From positions 1-62,000 of the forward strand of contig CAJNDS010000036.1 in assembly GCA_905221605.1 (NCBI GenBank): 62,000 nucleotides of DNA. Reading direction: 5' to 3'. Below are positions 39,430-50,039 of the stretch, piece after piece. The stretch comes from Symbiodinium natans. Taxonomy: Eukaryota; Sar; Dinophyceae; Suessiales; Symbiodiniaceae. Numbering within the stretch: the first letter of the stretch is position 1; every line of letters starts with the position of its first letter. A model generated the notes under the pieces. The model had not been told where the DNA came from. It did not search any database and saw nothing but the letters and a program-made list of their open reading frames with translations. The translations under genes and the position numbers were made by a program.

Positions 39430-39735
39430 ACTCATCTCCTCGCTCAGCTCTGGAGTGCCCAACCCCAAAGTGTCCCTGCCCAACTCTAGAGTGTCCCTGC
39501 CCAGAGTCTCCCTGAAATGCCCAACCCCAGAGTGTCTCCAGAGTCTCCCTGGAGTGCCCAACCCCAGAGTGTCCCCGGTCCGTGGAGTGCCCAACCCCAG
39601 TGTTCCGGAGTGCCCAGCCCCAGAGTCTCCCTGGAGTGCCCAACTGCCCAACCCCAGAGTTTCCCTGGAATGCCCAACCCCAGAGTGTCCCCGGAGTGCC
39701 CAACCCCAGAGTATCTCTACCAAGAGAAGGTAGGG
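39430..39735 (+). repeat. Minisatellite with unit GTGCCCAACCCCAGAGTGTC
   Basis: About twelve units of 20-26 bp in higher-order groups. It is open in several frames on both strands (VPNPRVSL on plus, GLGTPRETL-like on minus) because the unit lacks stops, so the ORFs are treated as by-products. Confidence 0.85.
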
Positions 39736-40237
39736 ATGTTCGAAGTACAACGATTGTTTATTTCTTTATATACAGATATGTGTGTGTGTGACTATGTATG
39801 CGTATATATAGATATACACATGTATTCTACTGTGCATATATACATATATATTATCTCCGTTAGGGTAAATGTGCCGAATGATGAACTGGCAAGCATGAGG
39901 GTTTAGGGCTCTAGGGTTCAGGGTCTAGGGTTTAGGGTAGTCAGAAGGTTCACTGATGTACCATTGTGCTTGACGGGCCTTGGGCAACTCGTCACAAGAA
40001 GGAAGGGTTGAAAGTGCCCTAACAGTTGCAAACAATTGTATCATCGATGGTTCGCCGAGTTGTTCTATCCCCACAAATAACTGCCCGGGAACCTGCAAGC
40101 GTAAACAGTAAACCCGAAACCCTGAACTCTAAGCAACTAAACCCGTAAACCCTAAACCCTAAACCCTAGACCCTAAACCCTAAAATCCTAACAGGAAACC
40201 TGAGGACTATACAAAGACCCCACGGAAGGCCCCACAG

Positions 40238-40361
40238 GCGCTCCACCATGGGCCCGATCTTCCCGCACCCGGGCGCCGGTTTCGGGCCGCCGCCGGCGCC
40301 GAACAAGGCCATCATGGGCATCGCCATGCCGCCTGCGAAGGCACCTCCAGGCCGCGAGTAG
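40238..40361 (+). CDS. Terminal exon-like segment, Gly/Pro-rich tail
   Basis: After GCCCCACAG; reads MGPIFPHPGAGFGPPPAP then NKAIMGIAMPPAKAPPGRE and stops at a TAG that is shared with the first TTTAGGG unit. The repeat therefore supplies or overlaps the stop codon. Confidence 0.4.
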
Positions 40362-40469
40362 GGTTTAGGGTTTAGGGTTTAGGGTTGCGGGACCCGGGGT
40401 TAGGGTTTGTAGGGTTTATAGGGTTTAGGGTTGTACGGTTCAGAAGTTTAGGGTTTACAGCGTTTGGGG

Positions 40470-40583
40470 CTACTTGGATGTTCATTCGTAGTTCTAAGCA
40501 CGCTAAATAAGGTTGTACGAATTGAGAATTATAGTTACCCTACTTACGACCCCGCTCAAGATTGCCCCTGAACCTTCAAGTAG
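40470..40583. mobile_element. Palindromic element family B, decayed copy
   Basis: CTACTTGGATGTTCATTCGT ... CCCCTGAACCTTCAAGTAG; right arm better preserved. Confidence 0.6.
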
Positions 40584-41493
40584 CCCTAAACCCTAGACCT
40601 TAAACCCTAAACCCTAAACCCTAAACCCCAAACCCTATACAGAGCTTACGGGTGGTTTCGAGGTTGAGGGTTTAGGCGTTTTAAAGGTCTAGGAGTTGAG
40701 GGTCTAGAAATTCAGGGTTAGTTTAGCAGTCAAGGTTTTGGGTTTAGGGGCTTAGGGTTCAGGAGTTTAGGGTTTAAGAGTTTAGGCGTTCAAGAGTTGC
40801 TTCTGTTTGAGCTGTCTCTTTCAGCAAGCGTGACGGTAAGCAATCTTCCAGGTGACAGTTTCTACTTAAATGCTCGCTGCCCTATTACCACCTCCACCTA
40901 AACCCTAGACCCTAACCCTAAACCCCAAACCCTGTTTAGGAACTTGGGAGCTTAGACTTAAGGGCGTCTCCACAGCCCTGGCTTGGGCCTCTGCAGCCAG
41001 GGTGTAGAATCTACTGTAGGGTTTAGGGTTTAGGGTTTAGGGTTTCGGGTTTAGGGTCTAGGTGGCACCCCAAACAGAGCAAAAGAAGGAAGCCTAGTGA
41101 GACCCTGGGCTTCAGGCCCAAAGGGCTTACGGCAATGGGTTTAGGGTTTAGGGTTTAGGGTTTAGGGTCTAGGATGCAAAGCCTTGGACAACCCCAAAGG
41201 ATCCAGGCACCTGTCAAGTATATAAAGCGGCTCCTACACAGTACCTTCAGACCAAAGCTATCTTGGGTGTGGGGGTGCATAGGTTGCGCGTTGAAACGTG
41301 GTTCAAAATTGCAACAACACAAAGGTTATGAACCCTATTCCCTAAACCCTAAACCCTAAGCCCTAAGCCCTAAGCCCTAAGCCCTAAACTCGAACCCAAA
41401 CCCTCAGCCTCACGCGAAAACTGAGTCCGAAGCCCGGCTGCTAAACCACCCTAGGGGTTTAGGGTTTAGGGTTGTGGGTTGTGGGTTTAGGGT

Positions 41494-41614
41494 TACTTGA
41501 AGGCTCATGGGTAGTTAAAAGTAGTGTTTTACAGTACCCCAAAATATAACCAGTTCTAAACTATAGTTACACTACTTATAACCTTACTTCTAGCTACCCA
41601 TGAACCTCCAAGCA
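41494..41614. mobile_element. Palindromic element family B, long copy
   Basis: TTACTTGAAGGCTCATGGGT ... CTACCCATGAACCTCCAAGC; the donor-like GT is GC here. Confidence 0.7.
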
Positions 41615-41739
41615 CACCCTAAACCCTGCCACTTTGCGAGCCGCACAAGGAAGGGGGTGCTTATGGTCATAAAACGGGTTTAGGGATTACAGGGTTTTAG
41701 CCCATGCTAACTGGGCCAAAGTTTGTTGCGTTCCTGTAC

Positions 41740-41930
41740 CCCCTAAACCCTAAACCCTAAACCCTAAACCCTAAACCCTAAACCCTAAACCCTAAACCCT
41801 AAACCCTAAACCCTAAACCCTAAACCCTAAACACCAAACCTAAACACTAAACACTAAACCCTAAACCCTAAACCCTAAACCCTAAACCTAAACCCTAAAC
41901 CCTAAACCCTAAACCATAACCCATGACCCC
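41740..41930 (-). repeat. CCCTAAA array, about 190 nt
   Basis: One of the longest arrays, mostly exact units, with a few CACTAAA variants in the middle. Confidence 0.93.
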
Positions 41931-42099
41931 AGAACCCAAGAACCTCCTTGGCAAAATCGCGGAGGGCGAGGCTTCTGCTGCAAGGGAACCTGGGCAGGGT
42001 TTAGGGTTTAGGGTTTAGGGTTTAGGGTTTAGGGTTTAGGGTTTAGGGTTCAGGGTTCAGGGTGCAGCATTGGTCAGCTGGATGCAATAGTAAGAAGAC

Positions 42100-42600
42100 A
42101 TGCCCACCCCATATCGATCACGTTCAGAGGACACTAAGATAGAAAACTGCGAATGCTTGGGAAATTTGCGACTCATGAACTCTTGCCGAACATGAGGCGA
42201 GGCATTGACTTTTATTGCGGGGGATGTCACTGGGAACATTGACCGATTCGGACACTAGGAAGTCGGAGGTCATCTGGGGCCAGAAGGCACCATGCCGAGC
42301 ACGTTCAGACGACATCTACATTATCTCAGGAGGGGGGTGCCAGGGATGTTGCTGGGCTTCAGTAGGCACTTGGGGCCAGAAGCAAAGGAAAGCCCCTTTC
42401 AGGTTTTGCGCAGGGGACGGTCTGGGCCGAAGGGCTCTCTCACTGAAAGCCCCGGGGACAGCCTCCGGTTTTGAGAGGGTGCTGGGGATCTCCCTCGACT
42501 TCGGAGCTGGGGCCAAAAGGCAACCTGCCGAACATGTTCAAAGGACGCCTGGATTGGCTCAACATGCTTGGTGCGCAAATCCATACGAAGCCATAGCACC
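42100..42600. repeat. Diverged tandem repeat of about 100-230 bp units
   Basis: Blocks resembling CACGTTCAGAGGACA, TCTGGGGCCAGAAGGCACC and TGCCGAGCACGTTCAGACGA recur at about 42118, 42275-42310, 42375 and 42500-42545. Frames of 66-129 codons are open on both strands, but the repeats make a coding claim unsafe. Confidence 0.5.
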
Positions 42601-42756
42601 CTGAACCCTAAATGGCCCCGCAGCCCTACCCCTGTTCTGTGATTAACGGCCAAAACCCCCAAACCCGATAATCAAAACCTACGAAACCCTAAACCCTAAA
42701 CCCTAACCCCTAAGCCCTAAACCCTAAACCCTGAACCCTGTTTTGGGCTTCGGTTT

Positions 42757-42860
42757 TCAACAAAGCGCCTGGATCGTCATCAGCACGTTGAAGCGCTGGC
42801 CCATGGCCCGGATGCCGATGACGCTGGACGTGGCCTGCGGCTCGGGAGCGGCCAAGGGAA
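42757..42860. CDS. GC-rich exon-like island, strand ambiguous
   Basis: Minus: PEPQATSSVIGIRAMG then QRFNVLMTIQ. Plus: AWIVISTLKRWPMAR then MPMTLDVACGSGAAK. CCCTAAA upstream and TTTAGGG (42873-42957, about 12 exact units) downstream. Confidence 0.3.
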
Positions 42861-42999
42861 CCCTAAACGCGGTTTAGGGTTTAGGGTTTAGGGTTTAGGG
42901 TTTAGGGTTTAGGGTTTAGGGTTTAGGGTTTAGGGTTTAGGGTTTAGGGTTTAGGGTACCCGAATCTCTCTGTATATCACTACCCTTGAAGGTGCTATG

Positions 43000-44450
43000 T
43001 GTAGGGTGCGACCTTCCCGTTTTCCCTGCTAAGAACACCCTCAGCGCCCTACAGTCACTAGACCCTAAACTCTGTGCCGCAAAACGCCGAGATTCCAGAA
43101 CCAAAGCTCCCGAAAAGGATAAAGCCCCCCCCCCCCCACACAGAGGAAACAGGATCTAGGATTTAGGATCTCTGGCTCCAAGGGCTCAGGTTACAGGGGT
43201 TTAGGGTCGGGGGTCAAGGTTCGGACGAACCCCTAAGCCCCGAAACCCTGAACCCTAAGCAGCCACCGTGTCACTACACTGCAGCAGGGCTTGGGAGCAG
43301 GTCTCAAGGATTTTAAGGGCTCAGGATTTTGGAGGGTCCGAACTTCCGAACGCCAGAAACCACTTAAGTTTAGGAGTTAAGGGGATAAGGAAGGGCATAA
43401 GGACCCTAAACCCTAAAACCCCCTAACCCTAAACCCTAAACCCTAAACCCTAAACCCTAAACCAAAAACCCAAAGCTTGAAGAAGCCGGGGAGCCCATGA
43501 GCCTCCCATTCTAGCACATACTTGGCTCTGAAAGTCACTCTACAGGAGCTGCTGTTTTCAAAACCCAAGCAGAGCGCAAAGCCCAAAAATAGGGTTTAGG
43601 GTTTAGGGCTAGGGGCTTCTAGGGTCAGGGTGTTCAGGGTTTATGGTCCCTGAGGGGCCTAACTAAGTGGGCACAACCCCGGTGGTGAGGCGCAGCGCCT
43701 TGCCACGAGACACCGCCTCGTCGCGCTCCTGAACGACTCGGAGGTTCATGGGCGGATACTAGACCCAGGAGTAGCCTAGGAATAAAAAGGGTGCCCTTTT
43801 GGGGTTTTACAGGGGGTTATAAGGGAACCTAAACCCTACAAAAAGGGAACAAAGGCCCTACGCTGGGTCCTAGGATATCAAATGAAGCCACAAGTAGGGG
43901 CCCTGCACCAGGGTTTATAGGGTTTAGGGTTCAGGGTTTAGGGTCTAGGGTTACCTTCAACGCCCCAAAAGCGTAAAACCCGACACCCCAAATCCCTACC
44001 ACCACAAAGTCTACACCTTACACCAGCCTCTGAACCTTCAGGCAAAGGAGTTTCAAGCGTCAGGATTTCGAGGAGAATGCCGAGTTACGAGGGCTTAGGA
44101 TCAAGGCCTAACGTTCGGGGCCTAATTGGGGAGGAAGCTTTAAGATTCGGGCTTGGGTAGATGGCTTCATTCTAGGGTTCAGGGCTTGGAACTTATGACC
44201 GCTTGTCCTTGGCACGATATCATATGAATTATGTTGTTTTTTCATTACTAGTGCCCCCGAAAGGACGCCAATTACATGCACTCACCATGATTTGTAAGGA
44301 ACCCTAAATGCACTCAGCAAAATCAGGAATGTAAAACCCCTAAAAGCTAAACCCAAAGCCCTGTATACTTGCAGGTTGTGGAGCCCCTGTCCTGCTGAGT
44401 CTCCAGTTGCTCACCACCGACCTGCTTCTGATGTGAGATGGGTTTGGGGA
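43000..44450. other. Mixed intergenic stretch
   Basis: A CCCTAAA array at 43405-43463, poly-C near 43127, a family D copy at 43759-43873 and decayed repeats. No gene seen. Confidence 0.5.
43759..43873. mobile_element. Palindromic element family D, copy 3, with GATA duplication
   Basis: Arms CTAGACCCAGgAGTAGCC and GCTGGGTCCTAG; the interior GTGCCCTTTTGGGG...TTATAAGGGAACCTAAACC is shared with other D copies. GATA occurs directly on both sides (43755-43758 and 43874-43877). Confidence 0.75.
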
Positions 44451-44487
44451 TTGAGGGTTTAGGGTTTAAGATTTAGGGTTTAGGGTA

Positions 44488-44492
44488 AAATA

Positions 44493-44528
<36 letters not shown>

Positions 44529-44560
44529 ATAATATACACACATATATATATATACACCTA
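44488..44560 (+). repeat. TA microsatellite
   Basis: Alternating TA with ACACA interruptions, starting inside a TTTAGGG tract. Confidence 0.9.
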
Positions 44561-45051
44561 CTTTGTGTTCTAAAGGCTTATATGAAGAATACCTACTTTG
44601 GGATGTGGAGCTTAAAGGCAACCCAGACTTCGACTTCTGAACCTCCAAGTTTGCCCTGAACCCTAAACCCCAAACCCCCACTCATAACTAAACTAGGATG
44701 GCCCTTACAACCCTCTGAACAAGGGTTTAGGGTTTAGGGCTTAGGGTTTAGTGTCGCATTCCTGAATATGATCCTTTTACCCCCCCCCCCCCCCCAAGAA
44801 GGGAAAATACAAAATGTCCCAAGGGCCTACCGACTCAAGCCAAGCAGGCGTCCGTGCAGCACGGCGCAATGAAACCTGAACCCTGAACTCCAACCGACTC
44901 AAAGTTTTCCAGGCGCCAGGTTTAAGGTGGGCTTAGCATTTGGGGCTACTGCTGGCTTCAGAACCCTGAAAAACTCAGAGAGTAATACGTCACCCTAGTT
45001 GCAAGCAGTAGCTTGCCGTTAGCACCGGTCCTCCGCCCATACCCTGACTAT

Positions 45052-45203
45052 TAAAAGGATCCTAATGGGAACCCTAGATAGGGAACCTCAAGACTAGAGT
45101 AGGAATATAAACGGATATAAGGACCCTGGTAGGTATGTTCCTATTATATTCCTACTATATTCTTGGGGCTCCCTGTTTGGGGGTTCCCATTAAAGTCCCG
45201 TTA
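45052..45203. mobile_element. Large palindromic element (family J)
   Basis: GGATCCTAATGGGAACCCTA on the left; GGGTTCCCATTAAAGTCC on the right; AGTAGGAATATAAACGG/CCTATTATATTCCTACT in the interior. Single copy in this window. Confidence 0.6.
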
Positions 45204-45417
45204 ACTTAGACTTCGTAGGATGACGCGACCGAAGAAGCGCATGTAAGGCTTTTTAGGTTTTTGAGGAGTAGGCTTAGGGTTCGTGTGGACAATTCAAATA
45301 CTGAACCGTAAGGCCCTAACCACACTCGTGTTAACCCGAAACCGATCTTCCCGCATAAGCTCGAAACAAAGAACAAAGAGCACCGTAGGGTCTAGGATGT
45401 CGGTTTTGGGGTTCGTG

Positions 45418-45519
45418 TTGGGATGTTCACCCCTTATACTAACAGCCCTTAGTAGGGATTCGAGTACCCCCTAGTAGAATCCCGATGAAGGTCTGTTCGT
45501 ATCAGGGGAAAATCCCAAG
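45418..45519. mobile_element. Palindromic element family A, copy 5
   Basis: TTGGGATGTTCACCCCTTAT ... GTCTGTTCGTATCAGGGG then AAAATCCCAAG. Confidence 0.7.
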
Positions 45520-45524
45520 CCTCG

Positions 45525-45608
45525 TAGACCCTAAACCCTAAACCCTAAACCCTAAACCCTAAACCCTAAACCCTAAACCCTAAACCCTAAACCCTAAACC
45601 CTAAACCA
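45525..45608 (-). repeat. CCCTAAA array, about 11 exact units
   Basis: Lies directly downstream (minus sense) of the exon donor GTGTGG at 45611, so the transcript would enter TTTAGGG repeat immediately after that exon. Confidence 0.93.
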
Positions 45609-45611
45609 CAC

Positions 45612-45990
45612 CCGGGGCCTTGTGTCGACTCTCCTCTGCCTCCAGCCAGTAGCGGTGGATCTTGCCATCGCCATCCACGGCGTGGTGAAAGAGTTTCTTC
45701 GTACCCCGGCCGTCCTGGCTTCCCAAAAGGATCGATGAACAAATCTGACCACTATCAAGAATTCGTCACCCCTAAACCCGTAAACCCTAAGTTGTGGGGC
45801 ATTTCCCCTTTCATACCCCCCCACCCCAATTTAATAGAATCCCGTGATTAAAGGGACCCCCGAAAGTTAAAAAGGGTATCCCGATTTTTTCAGAAACACC
45901 CACGTCCTGTTGCACAGCCATGCCCTGGCTGGTGCACAGCAAGACGAGATTGCGCGGATCGGCGTCGTCCATGGTGTTGTAGTTGTAGGC
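45612..45990 (-). CDS. Two-exon hypothetical gene fragment, EF-hand-like motif
   Basis: Upper exon 45990-45904, 29 codons, phase 0/0: AYNYNTMDDADPRNLV then LLCTSQGMAVQQD, after CCAAAG and before GTGGGTGTT. Lower exon 45714-45612: DGRGTKKLFHHAVDGDG then KIHRYWLEAEESRHKAP, after GAAGCCAG and before GTGTGG. The 189-nt interval is GT...AG and phases agree. DGDGKIHRYWLEAEE resembles the acidic loop and following helix of an EF hand, but the loop is incomplete. Both exons are free of repeat. Confidence 0.5.
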
Positions 45991-46586
45991 CTTTGGACTT
46001 GGGGAGCTCAGGGATTACAGGGTTTAGGGTTTGGGGCTTTTAGGGTGCAGGGTTGGTAGGGTTTAGGGTTTCGGGGTTTAGGGCCGTAACTCGTTTTCTC
46101 GCCTTCAGCTTAGGAAGAATTAACCCCAATCCTTGTGTCATCTGATGGATGAAATTTGGGTTCGGAAATCAGGCTTCAGGGTTTACCCTGAACCCTCAAC
46201 GCTGAACCCTAAACCCTAAAGACCCTTAAGTTTAGGCGAAGAGGTTTGCATTTTTCACGGGCAAGCACGTATGATACAAACAAACATATATATATATATG
46301 GCAAACTTGGTTACGTCAATCCCAACGGTTCAGGACTTAGGGCTAGGATTTGGGGTTTAGGGTTTGGGGCCCAGGGCTTAAACCTAGGGTTTGGGGTATA
46401 GGGTTTAGGCCTTCAAGCAGTTGTAGTTGACTACCCTAAGCCATACATCCCGTAAAGCCGAACCCCCAATTGCAACTATTATGTACTATGAATGTGCTGG
46501 TTAGTAACGACTATTTATCACCACTGTGGTTGTTGAGAGCTCTTTCGGTACGTTTTACCCTAAACCCTAAACCCTAAACAGTGGAC

Positions 46587-46650
46587 CCTGAAAATCGCGC
46601 CGAAACGCTTCGGTCGCGAACTCCAGCTTGGACTTGCCATCAGCAGAATC
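46587..46650 (-). CDS. Exon-like segment, 21 codons
   Basis: After CACCCTAG, before GTCCACTG. Reads DSADGKSKLEFATEAF then RRDFQ. Could be an upstream exon of the 45612-45990 fragment, but its end phase (1) does not join that exon directly, so another exon would be needed. Confidence 0.42.
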
Positions 46651-46870
46651 CTAGGGTGGAGTTTAGGGTTCAGGGTTTAGGGTTTAGGGTTTAGGGTTCA
46701 GGGTTTAGGGTTTAGGGTGTAGGGTAAGTTTAGGGTTTAGGGTTTAGGGGTACCTTAGCATATATACCTAAGCACCGATGTCACGGCCTAGGAACGCTGT
46801 TAACGACCGCGTGTACCCTGGCACCCAGGTCTAGGTACGTGGGCTCGTAGGATCGGAGAATTCTGGGGAG

Positions 46871-47263
46871 CTGTTCGGAGACCGTAAAGAAGCCGCAATG
46901 TCTCAGGAGCTCAAGGAGGGGCCAGAAGAGAAGGGTTTAGGGTTTAGGGTTTAGGGTTTAGCGTTTAGGGCTTAGGGTTCAGGGTGTAGAGTGTAGAGTG
47001 TAGAGTGTAGGGCCGCGGGTATGTTTTCGGGACTCCTCTTCCACGAACAAAACGGGTGAATCCAGATCGGGCGGGTTTAGGGTTTAGGGTTTAGGGTTTA
47101 GGGTTTAGGTTTAGGGTTTAGGGTTTAGGGTTTAGGGAGCGAATGTTCAAAAAAGAAGAAAGGTGTTTTGAAGGCTGGCGGGGTGGAGGGTGCATTCCGC
47201 ACAGACGGGGTGTCTGACATCAGGAACACCTCAACCCTTCTAAAGGCTAAGCTTTCCCGAAGG
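46871..47263 (+). CDS. Two-exon gene fragment with a telomere-repeat intron
   Basis: Exon 1 (46871-46934) after TGGGGAG reads LFGDRKEAAMSQ then ELKEGPEEK and ends K-G split at G|GTTTAGGG. Exon 2 (47136-47263) begins after GGGTTTAG with GG, completing glycine, then SECSKKKKGVLKAGG, VEGAFRTDGVSDIRN, TSTLLKAKLSRR and ends at AGG|GTCCATG of a family C element. The 201-nt interval starts GTTTAGGG and ends GGGTTTAG, so both splice sites would be telomere-like units. Lys/Glu-rich and soluble. No family was recognised. Confidence 0.55.
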
Positions 47264-47350
47264 GTCCATGTACCTCAATAGGGAGTACTTGGGCCTTAAA
47301 GTACCTCCTATATAGGGACTTATGGGCCCAAGTATGTAACTAGGAAGTTA
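47264..47350. mobile_element. Family C element, right end replaced by CCCTAAA
   Basis: GTCCATGTACCTCAATAGGG, GAGTACTTGGGCC...GGGCCCAAGTATG; the expected GGTACATGGACCC is missing and a CCCTAAC/CCCTAAA tract follows at 47353. Beyond it, 47390-47451 reads VASTGMNVVWKRMEH then LAFSNN-TAG, a possible last exon. Confidence 0.6.
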
Positions 47351-48011
47351 ATTAAACCCTAACCCCAAACCCTAAACCCTCCAACCCCTGTTTGTGGCCT
47401 CCACCGGAATGAACGTGGTCTGGAAACGGATGGAGCACCTTGCATTCTCCAACAACTAGGGGGGCAATGATTCCTACACTTAAATGTGCAAGGCCTCAAG
47501 AAGTTTAAAGGTCATCTCCCTAAACCCTAAACCCTAAACTAAACCCTAAACCCTAAACCCTAAACCCTAAACCCTAAACCCTATATTGGCTAAATAAGGC
47601 ACTGCGTGTCCAACTGGGGGTCGGAAAGGTCGGTCTGTCCTTGCAGGGCAGACTTAAGGCTTCTGCCTAGAAATCAGCAATCCGAGGGTTAGGGTTTAGG
47701 GTTTAGGGTTTAGGGTTTAGGGTTGACGGTTTAGGGTTTAGGGTTTAGGGTTTAGGGATCAGGGTTTAGGGTTCCCAAGCCCTAAACCCTGAAATCCTAC
47801 ATCCTGAGCGTTTAGGGTTTGAGGCTTGGGCTTTGCTGGGATTGAGGCCGTAGGATACTAAGAGTTGTGAGGCTGATTTGCCGGGTTTTCTTAGTGGCGA
47901 TCAGGGCCTTCGGGTTAGGCGCTTGAAACCCTAAACCCTAAAACCTAAAGGGGTTTAGGGTTTGGAATGCGCAGGTCATTCTGTCAAGTACCCCCAAATT
48001 CGTCCAATCAC

Positions 48012-48077
48012 CAGAGCCACTGCAGTCCTTCGAGGCCAGCGTAGCTGCCATAAGTGCCCATCTTCTGCAGAACGCTC
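48012..48077 (-). CDS. Exon-like segment, 22 codons
   Basis: The acceptor is CCCTAACAG, a telomere-like array ending in CAG; the donor is CTCTG|GTGATTGG. Reads SVLQKMGTYGSYAG then LEGLQWL. Confidence 0.42.
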
Positions 48078-48429
48078 CTGTTAGGGTTTAGGGCTTGGAG
48101 TTTAGGGTTTAGGGTTTAGGGCTAGTTGGCGCGTTTGGAGATTCAGCTACAAAACTACAGCCGCGAAACCCAGCGTTCATCCCCGCAACACGATAGGCTT
48201 CGAGAAGAAGAGCTGCTTGAACCACAAAAACCCAAGAGCACTTTTGATTGTAAAAACACACCCTAAACCCCAAACCCCAAACCCCAAACCCTAAACTCTA
48301 AACCCTAAACCCTAAAAAACATTGTCCGGCCACCGGTGGCCCGTCCCAGGCACTCAGATTCCCATTCTTGTGCTTCCCGGCAGCTGCCACAAGTAAAGAA
48401 GGCAATTCCCAAAACTTAACATAACAAAA

Positions 48430-48640
48430 TTAAGCAGTAATAGTAATAATCGTAATTGTCTAAGTCATAGTCATAACAATAAGAGTTACACAACCAATAA
48501 CAATACCAATAACAATAACAATAACAATAACAGTAACACTAACACTAGCAAGAACAATAACAATGACAATGACAATCACAATGACAATGACAATTACAAC
48601 TACAATTACAATTACAGTAACAATAACGATAATAGTAGGA
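48430..48640 (+). repeat. AATAAC / ATTACA microsatellite
   Basis: About 200 nt of trinucleotide and hexanucleotide repeats; long Ile/Val or Thr/Met frames here are repeat artefacts. Confidence 0.85.
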
Positions 48641-48782
48641 ACCCTCGTAGTGTTTCTAGGAATCAGCTGCTGCACCGAATCACACTCTAAAACCTGGACA
48701 TCGTCTGACTCGAGCAACAGGCCGAACAAGCTGATACTTGGGGGGGGTTACCATAATGGATTGTATGACCCCAAGAAGCGGG

Positions 48783-48922
48783 TTATGTGGGGGTCGGGTC
48801 GGGGGGGGGGGGCGGAGGGGGGGGGGGTGGGGGGTGGGGGGGGGGTGGGGGGTGGGGGGGGGGGGGGGGGGGTGGGGGGGGGGGGGGGGGGGGGGGGGGA
48901 GGGGGGGGGGGGGGGGGGGGGG
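48783..48922 (+). repeat. Poly-G tract of about 140 nt
   Basis: G runs interrupted by T, A or C, with strong G-quadruplex potential. All open frames through it are excluded. Confidence 0.9.
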
Positions 48923-49384
48923 AAAGGGGGTTGACCTTCTTACCTTCTTGTGGGGTCCTTCTCATCAAGGGATCCTACTCATTGGGGGGGCGAGGGGGGT
49001 GGCCCTTATTGTCGGAAACCCCCCATTGAGTGTGACCGGGTCGACAGATACAAGAACTTGAGCAAACAGTCAGATGTACAGTAAATTCCAAAAAGATGGA
49101 GCGTCCTTATCCCCATACCCCAAAAGGTATACTACATCCTTTGAAACCACGTTCCAACTTTCTTGGTGTTTGCTGTAAGTGAGTTAGCTGTTTTCAATGT
49201 TGCAACATTGACTGCAAGTTATTCGTCATTGTCGGGTCTGCGGCAGCACTTGTCCCTTGTAGCTTCCCAACGATCATTCCGGTGTGGCCTGACCTTGCAT
49301 CGGCAACCTGCAGATGATAAGCTTTAAACCCTAAACCCTGATGCCCCTAAACACTAAACCCTGAACTTCTGAACCCTACTTTAC

Positions 49385-49612
49385 GGCCACATGTCCACAA
49401 GGCCTAACCCGAAGGGTCCAATGTACCTAAATAGGGAATACTTGGGCCTTGAAGTGCCTCCTATGTAGGGACTGTTGGGCCCAAGTATATAATAATGTGG
49501 TACATAGGACCATTAGCCTAACGGTGCAGCAGACTCATCTTCAGTTTGGTGGTCCCTTGAATCATGCAGTCCCTGCGACCGCCTGCAAGAAGGGGAGCGC
49601 TACGAAGGCTAA
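49385..49612 (+). CDS. Two exon-like segments across a family C element
   Basis: The left segment ends TATCPQGLTRR at AGG|GTCC (49415). The right one (49517-49612) follows GACCATTAG and reads PNGAADSSSVWWSLESC then SPCDRLQEGERYEG-TAA in matching phase 0. A second right-hand frame (LTVQQTHLQFGG) is also open, so the phase match is the only discriminator. Confidence 0.42.
49416..49516. mobile_element. Palindromic element family C, introner-like
   Basis: GTCCAATGTACCTAAATAG ... GTGGTACATAGGACCATTAG, 101 nt, GT and AG at the ends. Confidence 0.7.
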
Positions 49613-49786
49613 AGGGTTTAGGCTTTGGGGAATAAGGGTTTAGGGTTGAGGGTTGAGGGGTCTAACCCTATTTATGAACCTATCAACCCTACACCCAAAA
49701 ACCCCCAAACCCTGAACACCACAACCACCCCACTCCCACGAGGCTTGCAACCCTAGACCCTGAACCCTAAACCCTAAACCCTAAAC

Positions 49787-49854
49787 CCAAAAGGCTTGCT
49801 CCTGAGAGTCACGGGCTGCGGTGGGCCGCCGGCATGAGAGGCCACCACCGCGAC
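49787..49854 (-). CDS. Exon-like segment, 22 codons
   Basis: After CCAAAG, before GTTTAGGG. Reads VAVVASHAGGPPQPVT then LRSKPF. Confidence 0.36.
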
Positions 49855-49880
49855 CTTTGGGCGTGGCACAAGGGCGTTGG

Positions 49881-50039
49881 CTTGGGATGTTCTCCGTGAT
49901 ATTAGGGTTTAGGGTTTAGGGTTGTGGGTTTTGGGTTTAGGGTTTTGGGTTTAGGGTTTAGGGGTCCTTGAAAGGGATTATAGTATCCCCCGCTTATGGT
50001 CTCTATTAAGGACTGTTAGTATAAGGGGGAACATCCCAA
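49881..50039. mobile_element. Family A element split by a TTTAGGG tract
   Basis: Left fragment CTTGGGATGTTCTCC (49881-49895); repeat tract 49901-49966; then CCTTGAAAGGGATTATAGTA ... GGACTGTTAGTATAAGGGGG and AACATCCCAA. About 15-20 bases of the normal left arm (TATACTAACAGT) are replaced by the tract. Confidence 0.7.

Noticed and set aside
48460-48968. Ile/Val-, Gly- or Pro-rich proteins around the microsatellite and poly-G run
   Set aside because: Low-complexity DNA lacks stops in several frames; no real protein signal.
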